DNA of 64,000 bases from Dactylorhiza incarnata. Its lineage: Eukaryota; Streptophyta; Magnoliopsida; Asparagales; Orchidaceae. The notes beneath the pieces were generated by a model that saw only the letters and a list, made by a program, of their open reading frames with translations, was not told where the DNA came from and ran no database searches. The stretch covers positions 496,001 through 560,000 of the forward strand of contig JAWHQI010000061.1 in assembly GCA_033032865.1 (NCBI GenBank), in the 5' to 3' direction. A program made the translations under genes and the position numbers. This document shows positions 35,410-45,706 of the stretch, piece by piece; within the stretch, counting starts at the first letter, position 1, and the number at the start of each line of letters is the position of its first letter.

Positions 35410-35436
35410 CCAGACCCTTATTATGAGTACCCATCA

Positions 35437-35450
35437 TAAGCCCCCCAAAA
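35437..35450 (-). promoter_or_regulatory. Polypurine tract of element G
   Basis: Element sense TTTTGGGGGGCTTA adjoins the LTR start TGATGGG. Confidence 0.7.
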
Positions 35451-35528
35451 CCGTCGGAGTCCAGAACTTGAGAAGGAGTGCGAGGGTTTTTGAACGTCTG
35501 CGTGCCGGAACCGGTTTGGCGTTGAACG

Positions 35529-37981
35529 ATGGTTGGGGTAAGTTGATTTTGCCTTCTTCCTCTCTTTTTTTTTCTTTTTTGAAAAAGGAGCGGAGGGAAC
35601 AAACGGCCAGCGGCGGATGAGAGGGCGCGGTGAGCGGTGCGCGGGCGGCCGGTGCCCGGGCACCCTTGCGCGCGGCCGGAGCGGTCAAAAAGGCGGTGCC
35701 CGGGCGTGATCGCGCGCGGCCGGAACCGGCGGTGGGGCGCCCGGCTGGTGCGAGCGCGCCCCTGCGCGCGCGTGCGGCCCCCTGCGCGCGGTTGCCGCGT
35801 TGGCGCTCCTGTGCGCGGGTGCGGCCCCTGCGCGCGGGACGCGCGGGCGTTGTTCCCTCCCGCCCGCGCGCGCGGGTGCCGTGCGCTCGAGCGCGCGGGT
35901 GCCGTGCCGCGGGCCCGCGCGTGCGGATGCCGCGCGCCCGTGCGCAGGTGCCGCGCCGTGCGCCCACGCGCGCGGGTGCCGTGTCGCGCGCCCCCGCGCG
36001 CGGGTGCCATGCTGTACGCCCATACGCGCGGGTGCCGCGCTGCGCGCCCATGCGCGCGGGTGCCGCGCTGCACGCCCGCGCGCGCGGTGCCGCGCCGCGC
36101 GCTCCCGCGCGCAGGCGCTGCGTGCACGGGCCCGTGCGCAGGTGCCGCGCTGCGTGCTCCCGCGCGCGGGTGCCCGCGTGCGGACTGTGACTCTGTGCGC
36201 GGCTGTTTCTTGCGTGCGGGTGAGGCTGGCGGTGCGGACCTCTGGTGCTTGCGTGCTTGGTGTGCGGAGAGATGACTCGTAACCTTTTGGATTTTCTGAT
36301 ACGGTTTCTTTTTAACGCTCGTTTTTATGTGTTTGCTCTTCCTTGCAGGCTTCGAAGCGGGGCGGCCAATCAAGGCCGATGCGTTTACGCTCTTCTCTAG
36401 ATGGCGCACGAATCGAGGTGTGGCGCAAGCGGTTCGGATTGCCTCCGAGCGTCGAGATTAAGATTCCAGGGGCGGAGGAGCGTGTTCAAAATCCGCCTAC
36501 GGGTTACATAACACTCTCCGAGAGCTGCCTGAAGTCTGGATTCCGAATTCCTCCACCGGAGGAGGCTATTGAAATATTCCGGTTCTGCGGTGTCCCGATT
36601 ACCCAGTTCACGCCTGCTGGAATGTCAAATATCATGGGGCTGGTGGTGCTTTTTCGGGAACACAGTACGCATTTTTCACTCGAACTTTTCAAGGATTGGT
36701 GTGAGGCCACAACCGACTTGGGCGGACGGATTGAGGTGCGGAGCAACAAAAGTTGGTTCCACTTTGGCGAGAAGGCGGACTATCGCCACGGGAATACCCT
36801 TTATGGATATGTTCGGAATCGTTGGGAGCTACCCGAGCTTTGGAGGTCGCTTCCTGGACGCTGCCGCCGACTGACCGGTCGGGAGGACGAGTTCCTTCCT
36901 CTCCCCGGCTTCCCTGGCCGAGATGGGCTGTCAAAAGCTTTGTTTAGTGTGTACAACTGTGTGGAGGAGAGTCGGTTGCTTGCGGTGGGGCTTTCTTGGG
37001 ATCCTGAGCGGGAGGCTGTGGTTCCCCTGGAGCGTGGGAAAAAGAGAAAGATTGTTTTCAGGAATGGAACTCCTAATTCGGGCTCTGCTCCGCCGGAGCC
37101 TAGGAGCCACGATCATGAAGCCGGTCCGAGCCGCCGTCGGGGGGAGCCGATTGCTCCCGACCCGGAGGTCGAGATTCTGGCATCCCCAACCGCTGAGCAG
37201 GTTGCGCAGGGAGACTTGCCGCCACCTCCCCCTCATCCGCCGTCGCGGCGGGTTTCCTCGTCCCTCCAGGCGATGACTTCTGCGGTAAGTTAATCTTTCC
37301 TTGTCTGGGTCTTGACTTGTCTCTGCCATTGTTGTTCGTGTTTCCTGATTGTTTCCTTCGTGTTAGCAGGCGAACGCTCTGACCAACGTTGCCCTCACGT
37401 GGAACGACTACTACGTGGGCCTCAAGGACAGTTACATCTCTCTCCAGGAGGAGCTGAGCGTGATGAAGAGGGACATGTATGCTTTACAGAAGAGGAGGGA
37501 TCGCGATCTGTCCCGTATCAAGCAGCTGGAGGCGGACCTTTCTTCTTCCCAGTCCGAGGTTGAGAAGCTGCAGGAGGCGTATGGTGGAGATAAGGCGCTT
37601 GCCCAGGACGCGCTTCGTCAGCTATCTTAGGCCCAGGGGGAGATGTTTCGCATGGACGGGGAGCTGGGCTTTCTTCGGAGCGAGGTGGAGCGGCTGTCGT
37701 CGGTCGAGCGCAGCCTTGAGGATGCTAAGGCGGCCGGAGTGGCCGAGTTCCGAGACTCTCTTGCTTTTGTTGAGGAGCGGTTCCAGATGGCGGAGGAGAT
37801 CCGTGCTGAGGTCATGACGAAGGAGGTTGAGCCCCTGCTGGAGGACGAGCGTGAGGTCGCCTTCCAGCGCGGTATTCAGAAGAACCTTCGCTTGGTGGGG
37901 AAGAAGTTCGGGTGTGACACTGCTGGTCTTGGAGCGGGAGATCTTTCGGAGGATGAGTGCTCGGACGCGGCCGAGGATTGA
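35529..37981 (+). pseudogene. Antisense spliced gene in element G, Transposase_28-like with coiled coil
   Basis: Model: a 3-codon exon (ATGGTTGGG, 35529-35537), an 811-bp GC-rich intron, exon 2 (36349-37284) and exon 3 (37370-37981). All introns are GT-AG and phase 0. Exon 2 contains YITLSESCLKSGFRIPPPEE, FRFCGVPITQFTPAGMSNIM and FREHSTHFSLELFKDW, resembling the plant 'putative gypsy-type transposon' family (PF04195) found as an extra, often antisense, gene in Tat-lineage elements. Exon 3 is a Glu/Arg-rich coiled coil ending SEDECSDAAED. An in-frame TAG (37628-37630), probably from CAG, interrupts it. Function of this family is unknown. Confidence 0.7.
35760..36190. repeat. Degenerate CGCGCGGGTGCCGCG repeats in the antisense-gene intron
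   Basis: About fifteen imperfect units of roughly 27-30 bp, all built of CGCGCGGGTGCCG followed by a variable GC-rich half. Reading frames across it are spurious. It lies entirely within intron 1 of the antisense gene model. Confidence 0.75.
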
Positions 37982-38221
37982 TGCCGGCCGCCCTCTGTTT
38001 TCTTGACTTCCGTGCTGTTGTTTGCTTGTGTGTCGTTCTGAGTTTTGTTTGCATTTTGCTTTTCCGCTTTCCGTATGGTTGTCTGCTTTGTGCGCAGCGT
38101 TGAGCTGACGCGGTTGTATCCTCTTATTGAGCTCGTCGTGTTTACTTCTTCGTACGATTCTGCTTATCTGGTTGTTAGCACCTGCACAGTTTGGTTGTTT
38201 TCAAGATGAGTTTTGCACGAG

Positions 38222-38562
38222 ACGGTGCCCGCGGCTTTCAAATGAATACGTATATAACGAGTTAGTTTGCGCAAGTCTGTGCTTGCGGCTTTCTTGCACG
38301 AGTCTGTGCTCGCGGCTTTCAAATGAATACATATATAACGAGTTAGTTTGCGCAAGTCTGTGCCTGCGGCTTTCTTGCACGAGTCTGCGCTCGCGGCTTT
38401 TGTGCACGAGTCTGTGCTCGCGGCTTTTTTGCACGGTTCTGTGCCCGCGGCTTTGGTGCACGAGCCTTTGCTCGCGACTTTTTGCACGATTCTGTGCCCG
38501 TGGCTTTGGTGCACGAGCCTTTGCTCGCGACTTTTTGCACGGTTCTGTGCCCGCGGCTTTGG
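38222..38562. repeat. Tandem repeat between gag and the antisense gene of G
   Basis: Units of about 24-30 bp of the type GCACGAGTCTGTGCTCGCGGCTTT, with two longer units containing AATGAATACRTATATAACGAG. It sits where the two convergent transcription units would end. Confidence 0.8.
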
Positions 38563-38862
38563 CCGGTGAATAGCGGGGGTATTCAAACCGGGGGTGAACG
38601 CAGGGGGGCAGGCCCCTACGACACCGGGACTCGACGGCGGAGGAGAAGGGCGAACCTTCAATCGACGGCGGTGCAGAGTCCCCAGGGCAGGGCCCCGAAG
38701 CGGTACCTGCAGTAGAATGAATTGGAGCAAGTAGGATTTTATTAGAAAATTAATACTGATACACTCGCAAATGCAGTCTTGCGATAAGTTTTTGATACAG
38801 GCTTTAGGGAAGATGGCGCCGAGCCTTGCTTGCGTTGCGTTTGTCCGAATCTTCTTAGCTGT
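38563..38862. other. 3' region after gag of element G
   Basis: In element sense an AATAAAA signal lies near 38745, about 115 bp after the gag stop. No other feature. Confidence 0.5.
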
Positions 38863-40429
38863 TCAGCTTGGCGGGCAACGGCGGCCTGGGGATTGGCCTT
38901 CGCTGGCCGGCGTCTTTTTGCGGAAGGCCTCCAGGTATCCTAGCTGGATAAGGCGTTCGATTTCTTCTTTCAGTCGGGCGCATTGCTCCGTTTGGTGCCC
39001 TCGACCCTTGTGGAAGTGGCAGAATTGAGGCGAAGCTCCCTTGTGTAAGGAGAGCTTCCTGGGCCAGTGGATGAGTTTGCTATGACAGATTACGGACAAT
39101 ATATGCTCGCGTGGTGTGTTTAGCGGGGTGAAGTTCCGAGGGCCTTGACTTGCTAGCTCTCGGGAGCGGTCTGCTTGGTTCTGAGTGGGCAGTTCGGCTT
39201 CCTCAGGCTGCCGTTGCTGTCCCTTTCTCTTGCAGACTGAGTCGAGGGGCGGCGGGTCTGTTAGTGTCTGAAGTTTTTCTTTTCCAGCTATCGCAGGAGC
39301 TGTTTGGCCTTCTCGTGAACCCTGTATCTCGGCCCTGGATTTTGGCGACGGGTTGCTGCTGATCCAGGGGAGCCAAGGGGCGGTCGTGCTGAGACTATGC
39401 ATTGCGCTCTTGATGGTATTTCCTTTGCTAACCATGCGTCCTGACATGGAAACGTCGTGGTCCATGGCGTCCAGTAGGAGGCTCCCGAATATTGCGTCGT
39501 AGGGGGAATCTGCTTCGGCGACGATGAATTGTACGTCGTACTGGATCGGTTCAGCGTGCGCTCCTACTTGGACGGGGAGGGTGATGACGCCTATAGTGGG
39601 TACCGTGGTTCCATCTGGGAGCTCTGTCTTGCTAGCCCTAAGCTTGAGGTTCCCGCTTAGGAGCTTGAGCCGAACTATTGCTGCCGAGAACAGGACGTTG
39701 AAGGAGATGCGGTGGGTTATCAGCGCCTTCCTCAGCTCACAGGGAGGACTCCCTATGCTTGCATCCAAGATGAAATCCATCCATGCGCAGGGGCGTTCTT
39801 GGTGAAAATTTGGGCCGACTTTCTCTGATTGCACACTCCGTTCCCCCTCTCCTAGGTGGGGTTGTTTGCTCGCACCGGGCCTATCTCCTTCCTGGATCTT
39901 TGCTGAGTAGGACTCGTGTTGCTTGATGAACAGTCGGGACAACTCGGAGAAACTATGGATCGCTCCGTTAGGCAGGGATTGATACCAGTGGAGAGCGTCT
40001 CCATGCAGCGTTTTGGTGAAAATTTTGCAACTAGCTGGGTCGGGAAGTCCGAGTTCCCGTGTTATTATCAGAAAACGATTAACGTGCTCATATGGATCTT
40101 CTGCTCCGTGGAATTCCTTGTTGTACGGAGCTTTAGCCATGACGGAACTGGATACTCCAAAATTGACTTGGAGAGGGGTGATCGCCTTTGTTGGCATTGG
40201 TCATTGCTCGAATCATGCCCCCTGCCGGAGGGGCCGGTTTGCCTGCCGACTCCGGCCAAGGGGGCCGGATGGGTGCGGCAGTGAGCGCTCTCTTCGCCTG
40301 GCTTTCTGGAATCGAGGAGCTGTATGCGTCGGACAGTTCAGGGGAGGTGTCCACTCTTGCTGGCTTCGAGAATTCCGGCGAAGGGGGGATTGCGCTCGGG
40401 AATCCTTTGCTTCGGATTTGGGAATCCAT
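38863..40429 (-). pseudogene. Rearranged gag of element G, complete copy with terminal zinc knuckle
   Basis: Same gag-core and aspartate-less protease-like order as 32282-33553, but this copy continues to SPLNTP-like TPLNTPREHILSVI, the knuckle CHFHKGRGHQTEQC and LKEEIERLIQLGYLEAF, the usual C-terminus of Tat gag. Thus the protease-like part lies between gag core and knuckle instead of after the knuckle. Relative to the other copy, two one-base differences (a C-run near 40218 and GGG/GG near 40128) shift the frame near the N-terminus, so this copy is broken there. Confidence 0.75.
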
Positions 40430-40446
40430 TCCCACAGACGGCGCCA
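40429..40446 (-). promoter_or_regulatory. Primer binding site of element G
   Basis: Element sense TGGCGCCGTCTGTGGGAA, three bases after the LTR. The gag ATG overlaps its end. Confidence 0.85.
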
Positions 40447-40449
40447 AAC

Positions 40450-42109
40450 TGTTGCGGAATGCTTAGGGCTCTTGGTAGACCGGTTCACTTGAACCGCCTC
40501 AGCTCGTGAGCGAGCTAAGCGCGCAAACAGTCAATTAGAGGTTCGTTGAGTACGCAGAGACTTTTTAACGTGGAAAACCCGGAAAGGGTAAAAAACCACG
40601 CGGCCGGAGCTGTGCCGACCAAACTTCACTATCTTCTGGAGGAGTTACAACTTGGAAGCTAGAACTCGAGCGCGACAGGCCGCTGCTCGTTACAATACTT
40701 GGAGAAAGAGAGCTTCGAGGGTGACAGGCCACCTCTCGAAAAAACTAAGTCCTTTTCCCTTCAAAGACTGCTAGTCGCCTTTCGGAAGCGAGAAGGCTAG
40801 TCGCCTTTCCCTTCTGAGAAATGCTGGTCGCCTTTCTGGAAGCGAGAAGGCTAGTCGCCTTTCCCTTCTGAGAAATGCTGGTCGCCTTTCTGGAATTGAG
40901 AAGGCTAGTCGCCTTTCTCTTCTGAGAACTGCTCGTCGCCTTTCTGGAAGATGAAGATCTTCAAGTCCCGAAGGAGATCTTCAAGTGCCGAAGGAGAATT
41001 CCGCAAAAGTCTGCAAGGAGCTTTCCCGAGTCCAGAAGTCCAGGTCCTTTCAAATGAAGCCATGGGGCTCCTTTTATAGTTTTTGCCGGGGGCGGCCCGG
41101 TAATTTTGCCGTTGGCAGTTTCCATAAATGCTCGGTGGACGAATCATATTCTCCGGTTCGGGGCCCTCGGATCACCATTCTTCGTAAATGACCACCTTGC
41201 CCTTCGGGCAGCTTGGGCAGTTTGGGCAGTTCTGTTGGAGGTAAAAAAGGCGACTAACTGTTCCTGAAAAGTGAGAAGCCTGAAACCCAAAATGTGAGAA
41301 GCCGGAAAGACAAAAAGTGAGAAGCCGGAAAGACAAAAAGTGAGAAGCCGGAAAGACAAAAAGTGAGAAGGCTTCCCGACTGCGTTCAGAAACGTTCTGA
41401 GCGCGGGTTAGCGCTGAAGCTCCCTGAATGCGCGACGGGCCCCGGGAGACGCCTCGGACGGACGGTGAGTCGAGGAGCCGCTCCCTAGCGAGCGGTTGAA
41501 GTCCTCCGGAGAGGAGCGGGCGCCGGACCGCACCCCTAGAAGGAGTGGGCACGGCCGCGCACCCCCGAGCGGGGAGGGTGCGGACTGGCCGCACCCCACG
41601 GGGGGGGGGGGGGGTGCGGCCCAGCCGCACCCCTTGGAGGGTGCGGCTTGGCCGCACCCCACAAGGGGTGCGGCTGGGCCGCACCCCTTGGGGGGTGCCA
41701 CCCCTTGGGGGGTGCGGCTTGGCCGCACCCCTCGTGGGGTGCGGTTTAGCCACATCCCATGCGCGTGGGGTGCGGTTTGGCCGCACCCCATGCGCGTGGG
41801 GTGCGGTCCGGCCGCACCCCAAGGGGGTACGGCCAAGCTTGCGTCCTGAGGCCGCGCCCCTCTTGAGACGCGGCGCGGCGGCGAGGATTTTCCTCGCGAC
41901 GCGAGGGGGAGTCTTGGCGGTGTTCGTGGCGGATTTGCGCAATTTACTCTTCCTGCCGAATTAGGAGGGGAGAGTTTTTGGAAACAATCCGTCTTTGGAG
42001 ATAATCCGTCTTTGGAAATGCCCGTTCTTGGAAACATTCTGCTGCCTTTTATGAACGTTTCCGCCAGACCCTTTTATAAATACCAGACCCTTATTATGAG
42101 TACCCATCA
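40450..42109 (-). repeat. 5' LTR of element G, outer copy (1660 bp)
   Basis: Ends TGATGGGTAC and CCGCAACA in element sense. Element-sense TATA box CTATAAAAGG near 41071-41080. The palindromic GC block is shorter than in the inner LTR and contains a 15-bp G run near 41600. Right flank is ACAGT. Confidence 0.87.
41525..41830. repeat. Palindromic GC-rich repeats, outer G LTR
   Basis: Same GGTGCGG/CCGCACCCC hairpin words as 34660-35160 with fewer units. One internal G-tract has lengthened. Confidence 0.8.
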
Positions 42110-42541
42110 ACAGTGAACTCATGAACTCCCCAAATAGGCAAATAGGAAATGTTGAAATGAAATCTTTGGTAGTTTAGTTTTCGTGGCTTCATTATTTTTG
42201 TTAGAATTTCAGATTTTAGGGATTTCTTCGTGGCTTCATTGATTTTGTTTACTTAATCAATAACTGCAATTAGGTTGAACTGTTGAACATTTGAAGGGTT
42301 CTAACCCAAGGGAGATTTGTTAGAAAATAGCTTCTTGGCTATTGTATTCCCCGGTGAATCGGCGATAAAGCAAGGGAGATTTCACAAACATGGTAAATAA
42401 TGTTGCTTATTTATGAATGTTACTTCTCTTATTTAGAAAAAATAGTATTTTGAGTTTTAATTTATATGAATGAATTTAATTTATTTTTAGGACAAGTTTT
42501 TTCCGAAAGTAGGCACACAAGAGTCAGAAGCCACAGTTAGT
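42110..42541. other. Start of duplicated unit S2
   Basis: From ACAGTGAACTCATG onward this is a near-identical copy of 29183 onward in S1, with scattered single-base changes. Confidence 0.8.
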
Positions 42542-42877
42542 AAGAGACTTTGAGTTGAGTTTAAGCTTGAGGATTTACCATCAGATCCTGGTTTGAGACA
42601 GCCTATAATATCATATGATGTTAATCTTCATGACTCTATAAGAAGATATTATCTGCAGAATGGACCTTGTCAACCAATATTAGAAAGTTTTCCTCAGACT
42701 GAATTTGGAAAGAAATATCGTCGTTTCAACAAAAATTGGTTTAATGATTTTAAAGATTGGTTAGAATACAGCGCTGAAAAGGATGCCGCCTTTTGTCTTT
42801 TTTGTTATATCTTCCCTCAAAGAGGTTGTGATTCAACTTTTGTTACTCGTGGATTTCGGTTTTGGAAAGATAAGACT
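42542..42877 (+). pseudogene. TTF-zinc-finger hAT transposase fragment (unit S2)
   Basis: Second copy of the fragment at 29616-29951, with the same upstream TGA and the same truncation by a gypsy LTR piece. Confidence 0.75.
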
Positions 42878-43138
42878 TGTTGCGGGTCGCTCAACGTTCT
42901 TTCAGACCGGGTGAATCGAACCGTCTTAGCCCGAGAGTGAACCAAGCGCGCAAGCAGTCACAAAGAGAACGAACAGGTGGCAAGAAGACGTTTTTACCAT
43001 GGAAAACCCAGAAAGGGTGAAAAACCACGTGGTCTGATTAGCGCCGACCAAATTTCACTATGTGGTGGAGCGTTACAAGTAATGGCGCGAGAATCGGGAG
43101 CGACAGGCCGCTCCCGTTACAATTGTAGTTGAATGAAT
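42878..43138. repeat. G-related gypsy LTR fragment (unit S2)
   Basis: Copy of 29952-30212, beginning TGTTGCGGGTCGC. Confidence 0.65.
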
Positions 43139-43587
43139 TGTTGGACATGTGTGTCACATCCCTTTGTTTGAGAATAACAAATCACATATTGTATTTGATA
43201 TTGCTTGTAGTGTGTTTATAGTGTGCAGGAACTATAGGTGCAATACTCCACAGGTAGAAAGCAGCTTGGAACAAACTTTTGAAAGGAGCAGCACTACCGC
43301 CGACGCTATCACTAACGCCAGCGCTATCGCTAGCGCTACCGCTACCGCTATGCGTTATCTCGAGTTCGTGCGCAGCGACGGTTACGCAACCGCTACCGCT
43401 ACCGCCAGCGCTATCGCTATCGCCAGGCGCCATCTCCAGTTCGTGCACAACGCCACGCCGCCGAAGGTTGCGCAACCGCTCCACACGAACGCTACCGCCG
43501 GCGCTAGCCACTACCGCAGGCGCTAGCTCCAAGTTCTATAAATTGGAGCTTTGCTTCTCATTTTGGCTAGAGATCCCAGAGAGGTTG

Positions 43588-45226
43588 TGAAAGTATCTAG
43601 TTGCGGCCTAAATCACCTAGAGGGGGGTGAATAGGTGGATTCTAAAGCTTTTTGCGGAATTAAAAACTTAGAAATAAAAGCACATGGAATCCAAAAGAGC
43701 GCAACACAACACAAAGAATTATAGTGGTTCCCCGATCTTGGGTAGTCCACTTTCCCGCCTCGCCTATCTAGCACAACAAGGCTAGATTCGGCTACTTCAC
43801 CAAACTCGGATCAATCAAATCCTACTACTCGGAGTACTCAACTCCTACAAGCTCGGAGAACAAACTCTCCTACAAACTCGGAAGAAAAACTTCCTACAAA
43901 CTCGGAGACAACGCTCCTACAACTCGGAGTATAACTCCTACAACTCGGAAGCAAGCTTCCTACAAGAATATTGTAAAGAAATCTTACAAAACCTTTGATT
44001 GAGAAACAATCTACTTTAAATCTACCTGAGATTTAACTTTATCAGATCTGAAATAAAAGATCTTCTTCTTCCTTGAAAATAGAAATCTGAAATCTGGATA
44101 TAAAAGAGGAAGAATAGATCTTGCTTTGAAAAACCTTGATCTGAGCACTTAGGAGAAAACTAGATCTGAATGGAACTTGACAGATCTAAAATCAGAGATC
44201 TAGTATTCTCCTTTCTTCAAGAGGGATCGTGAAAAGCTTTGTCGGCAAGGAGCAGCTGATTTGCGATAAAGGTCGGCCGACGGACGAAGAGAACAACGTC
44301 TTTCCTCTTGGATTCACGATTAGGGTTAAACAGAATTAACCCTTAGCTATTTATAGCCTATCCATTCCAACGACTATAATCGAGAGCATCGAGAAGGGCG
44401 ACAAACAAGGAGGGATCGCCACGAGTACTGTACATGTCGGCCAACCCTAATTTTGGAAAACGAAACTGAAATTTGAAATCCGTCTGTCCGTCATTCGTCG
44501 AGACTTCACGTGAACACTCGACGAATTGACTTAGCCATTGAAAATCCTGATCAAAGCTTGAAAACTGTCTTCTGTTTTCATTCGTCGGAATTCGTCGGGA
44601 GTTCACGTGACATCTCGACGAATTGACTTAGCCACAGAAATTTCTTCACAACCCAGCCAAAATGACTTCTGTCAGCATTCGTCGGGATTCGTCGGAATGA
44701 CCCGAGTCATCTCGACGAATGGACTTGGCTCCAGAAATTCCTTCATAACCCGGCCAAAATGACTTCTGTCAGCATTCGTCGGGATTCGTCGGAATGACCC
44801 GAGTCATCTCGACGAATGGACTTGGCTCCAGAAATTCCTTCAAAACCTAGCCAAAATGACTTCTGTCAGCATTCGTCGGGATTCGTCGGAATGACCCGAG
44901 TCATCTCGACGAATGGACTTGGCAGAAATTTTCTTTTCTTCTGAAAGCCTGCTCCACTCCTCAACTTTGAAAACCTCCAGACATGAGTATATGAAGTGCA
45001 CCCCAAAAGAGAGATTACACATGGACCAACACTTTGTTCTGCACAATGAGGGATTACACTGTTTAGAACTGTGTTTGGTGATCCATTGCAACCTGACTTT
45101 GGTGTGCACTTAGCATTAAGACCTGAAAACACATAACTAGAGAACAACATCAAATACATCTCAATTCAACTTAGTTCACAGGAACACTTCTTCAAATCAA
45201 GGTAATTGTAGCTACAATACCCAACA
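43588..45226 (-). repeat. 3' LTR of the gag-only copia
   Basis: Contains TACAACTCGGAG-type short repeats (43800-43970), three repeats of about 95 bp built around CATTCGTCGGGATTCGTCGG (44660-44930), and an element-sense TATA box CTATAAATAG near 44345-44356. Confidence 0.92.
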
Positions 45227-45238
45227 ATCTCCCCCTAT
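45227..45238 (-). promoter_or_regulatory. Polypurine tract of the gag-only copia
   Basis: Element sense ATAGGGGGAGAT adjoins the 3' LTR. Confidence 0.8.
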
Positions 45239-45706
45239 TTGAAGAAGTCAGAACCTATGTACTGAGTTGAATTGCACTTAAAAAAAATATATCAAATAGA
45301 TAAGGAGAGTTAAAAACTTAACTTTTTCAACTTTCTCTCCCTTTCAACTTTCTCTTTCAACTTTGCCAAATCCTCCCAACTTCAAATTCTCTTGCAAATT
45401 CAACTTCTCTCCCCCTTTCTGACTACTTCAGATAGGGAAGAAAAAGCATGAGAGCTCAAAGCTCCCCCTCAGCAACTGCATAGGAGTACACATTTGGGAG
45501 TATATGTAGAATCAGCTCCCCCTCAATCTTTTCTCCCCCTTAGACTTATCTCCCCCTTAGAGTTTCAGTGCCTGGACTGATTTCCTAAGCTTTTCAGCAA
45601 CCATACTATATTTCTTCTATGTTCTGGTCATGTACCATGAACATCCACTTGTCCAAATGCCTGATTAGAGTTTTGGTTGGCCTTTGGACATACCTGCAAA
45701 CACAGA

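Larger units (their letters stand above)
33574..35436 (-). repeat. LTR of element G, inner copy (1863 bp)
   Basis: Starts TGATGGGTAC in element sense and ends CCGCAATA, where the canonical terminal CA has decayed to TA. It is 203 bp longer than the outer copy because the block from about 34580 to 34860 is partly duplicated. It carries palindromic GGTGCGG/CCGCACC repeats, short GAGAAGCCGGAAAGACAAAAA repeats near 34400-34500, and a TATA box CTATAAAAGG in element sense near 34195-34204. Confidence 0.85.
32231..42109 (-). mobile_element. Element G: Tat-like retrotransposon in LTR-internal-LTR-internal order
   Basis: In element sense: LTR (42109-40450), PBS, gag (40429-38863), a tandem repeat, a spliced gene on the opposite strand (37981-35529), PPT (about 35450-35437), LTR (35436-33574), then PBS and gag again (33570-32282), truncated at 32231. 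No RT or integrase is present. The right flank ACAGT matches the uninserted site at 29183-29187 in S1. The left end is lost. The two gag copies are nearly identical. Confidence 0.8.

Noticed and set aside
35288..36409. 373-codon Arg/Ala/His-rich reading frame on the minus strand
   Set aside because: Lies over a degenerate GC-rich repeat in an intron of the antisense gene and matches no family.
37643..37981. Independent 112-codon gene
   Set aside because: In frame with the preceding exon after one TAG. It is the C-terminal coiled coil of the antisense gene in G.
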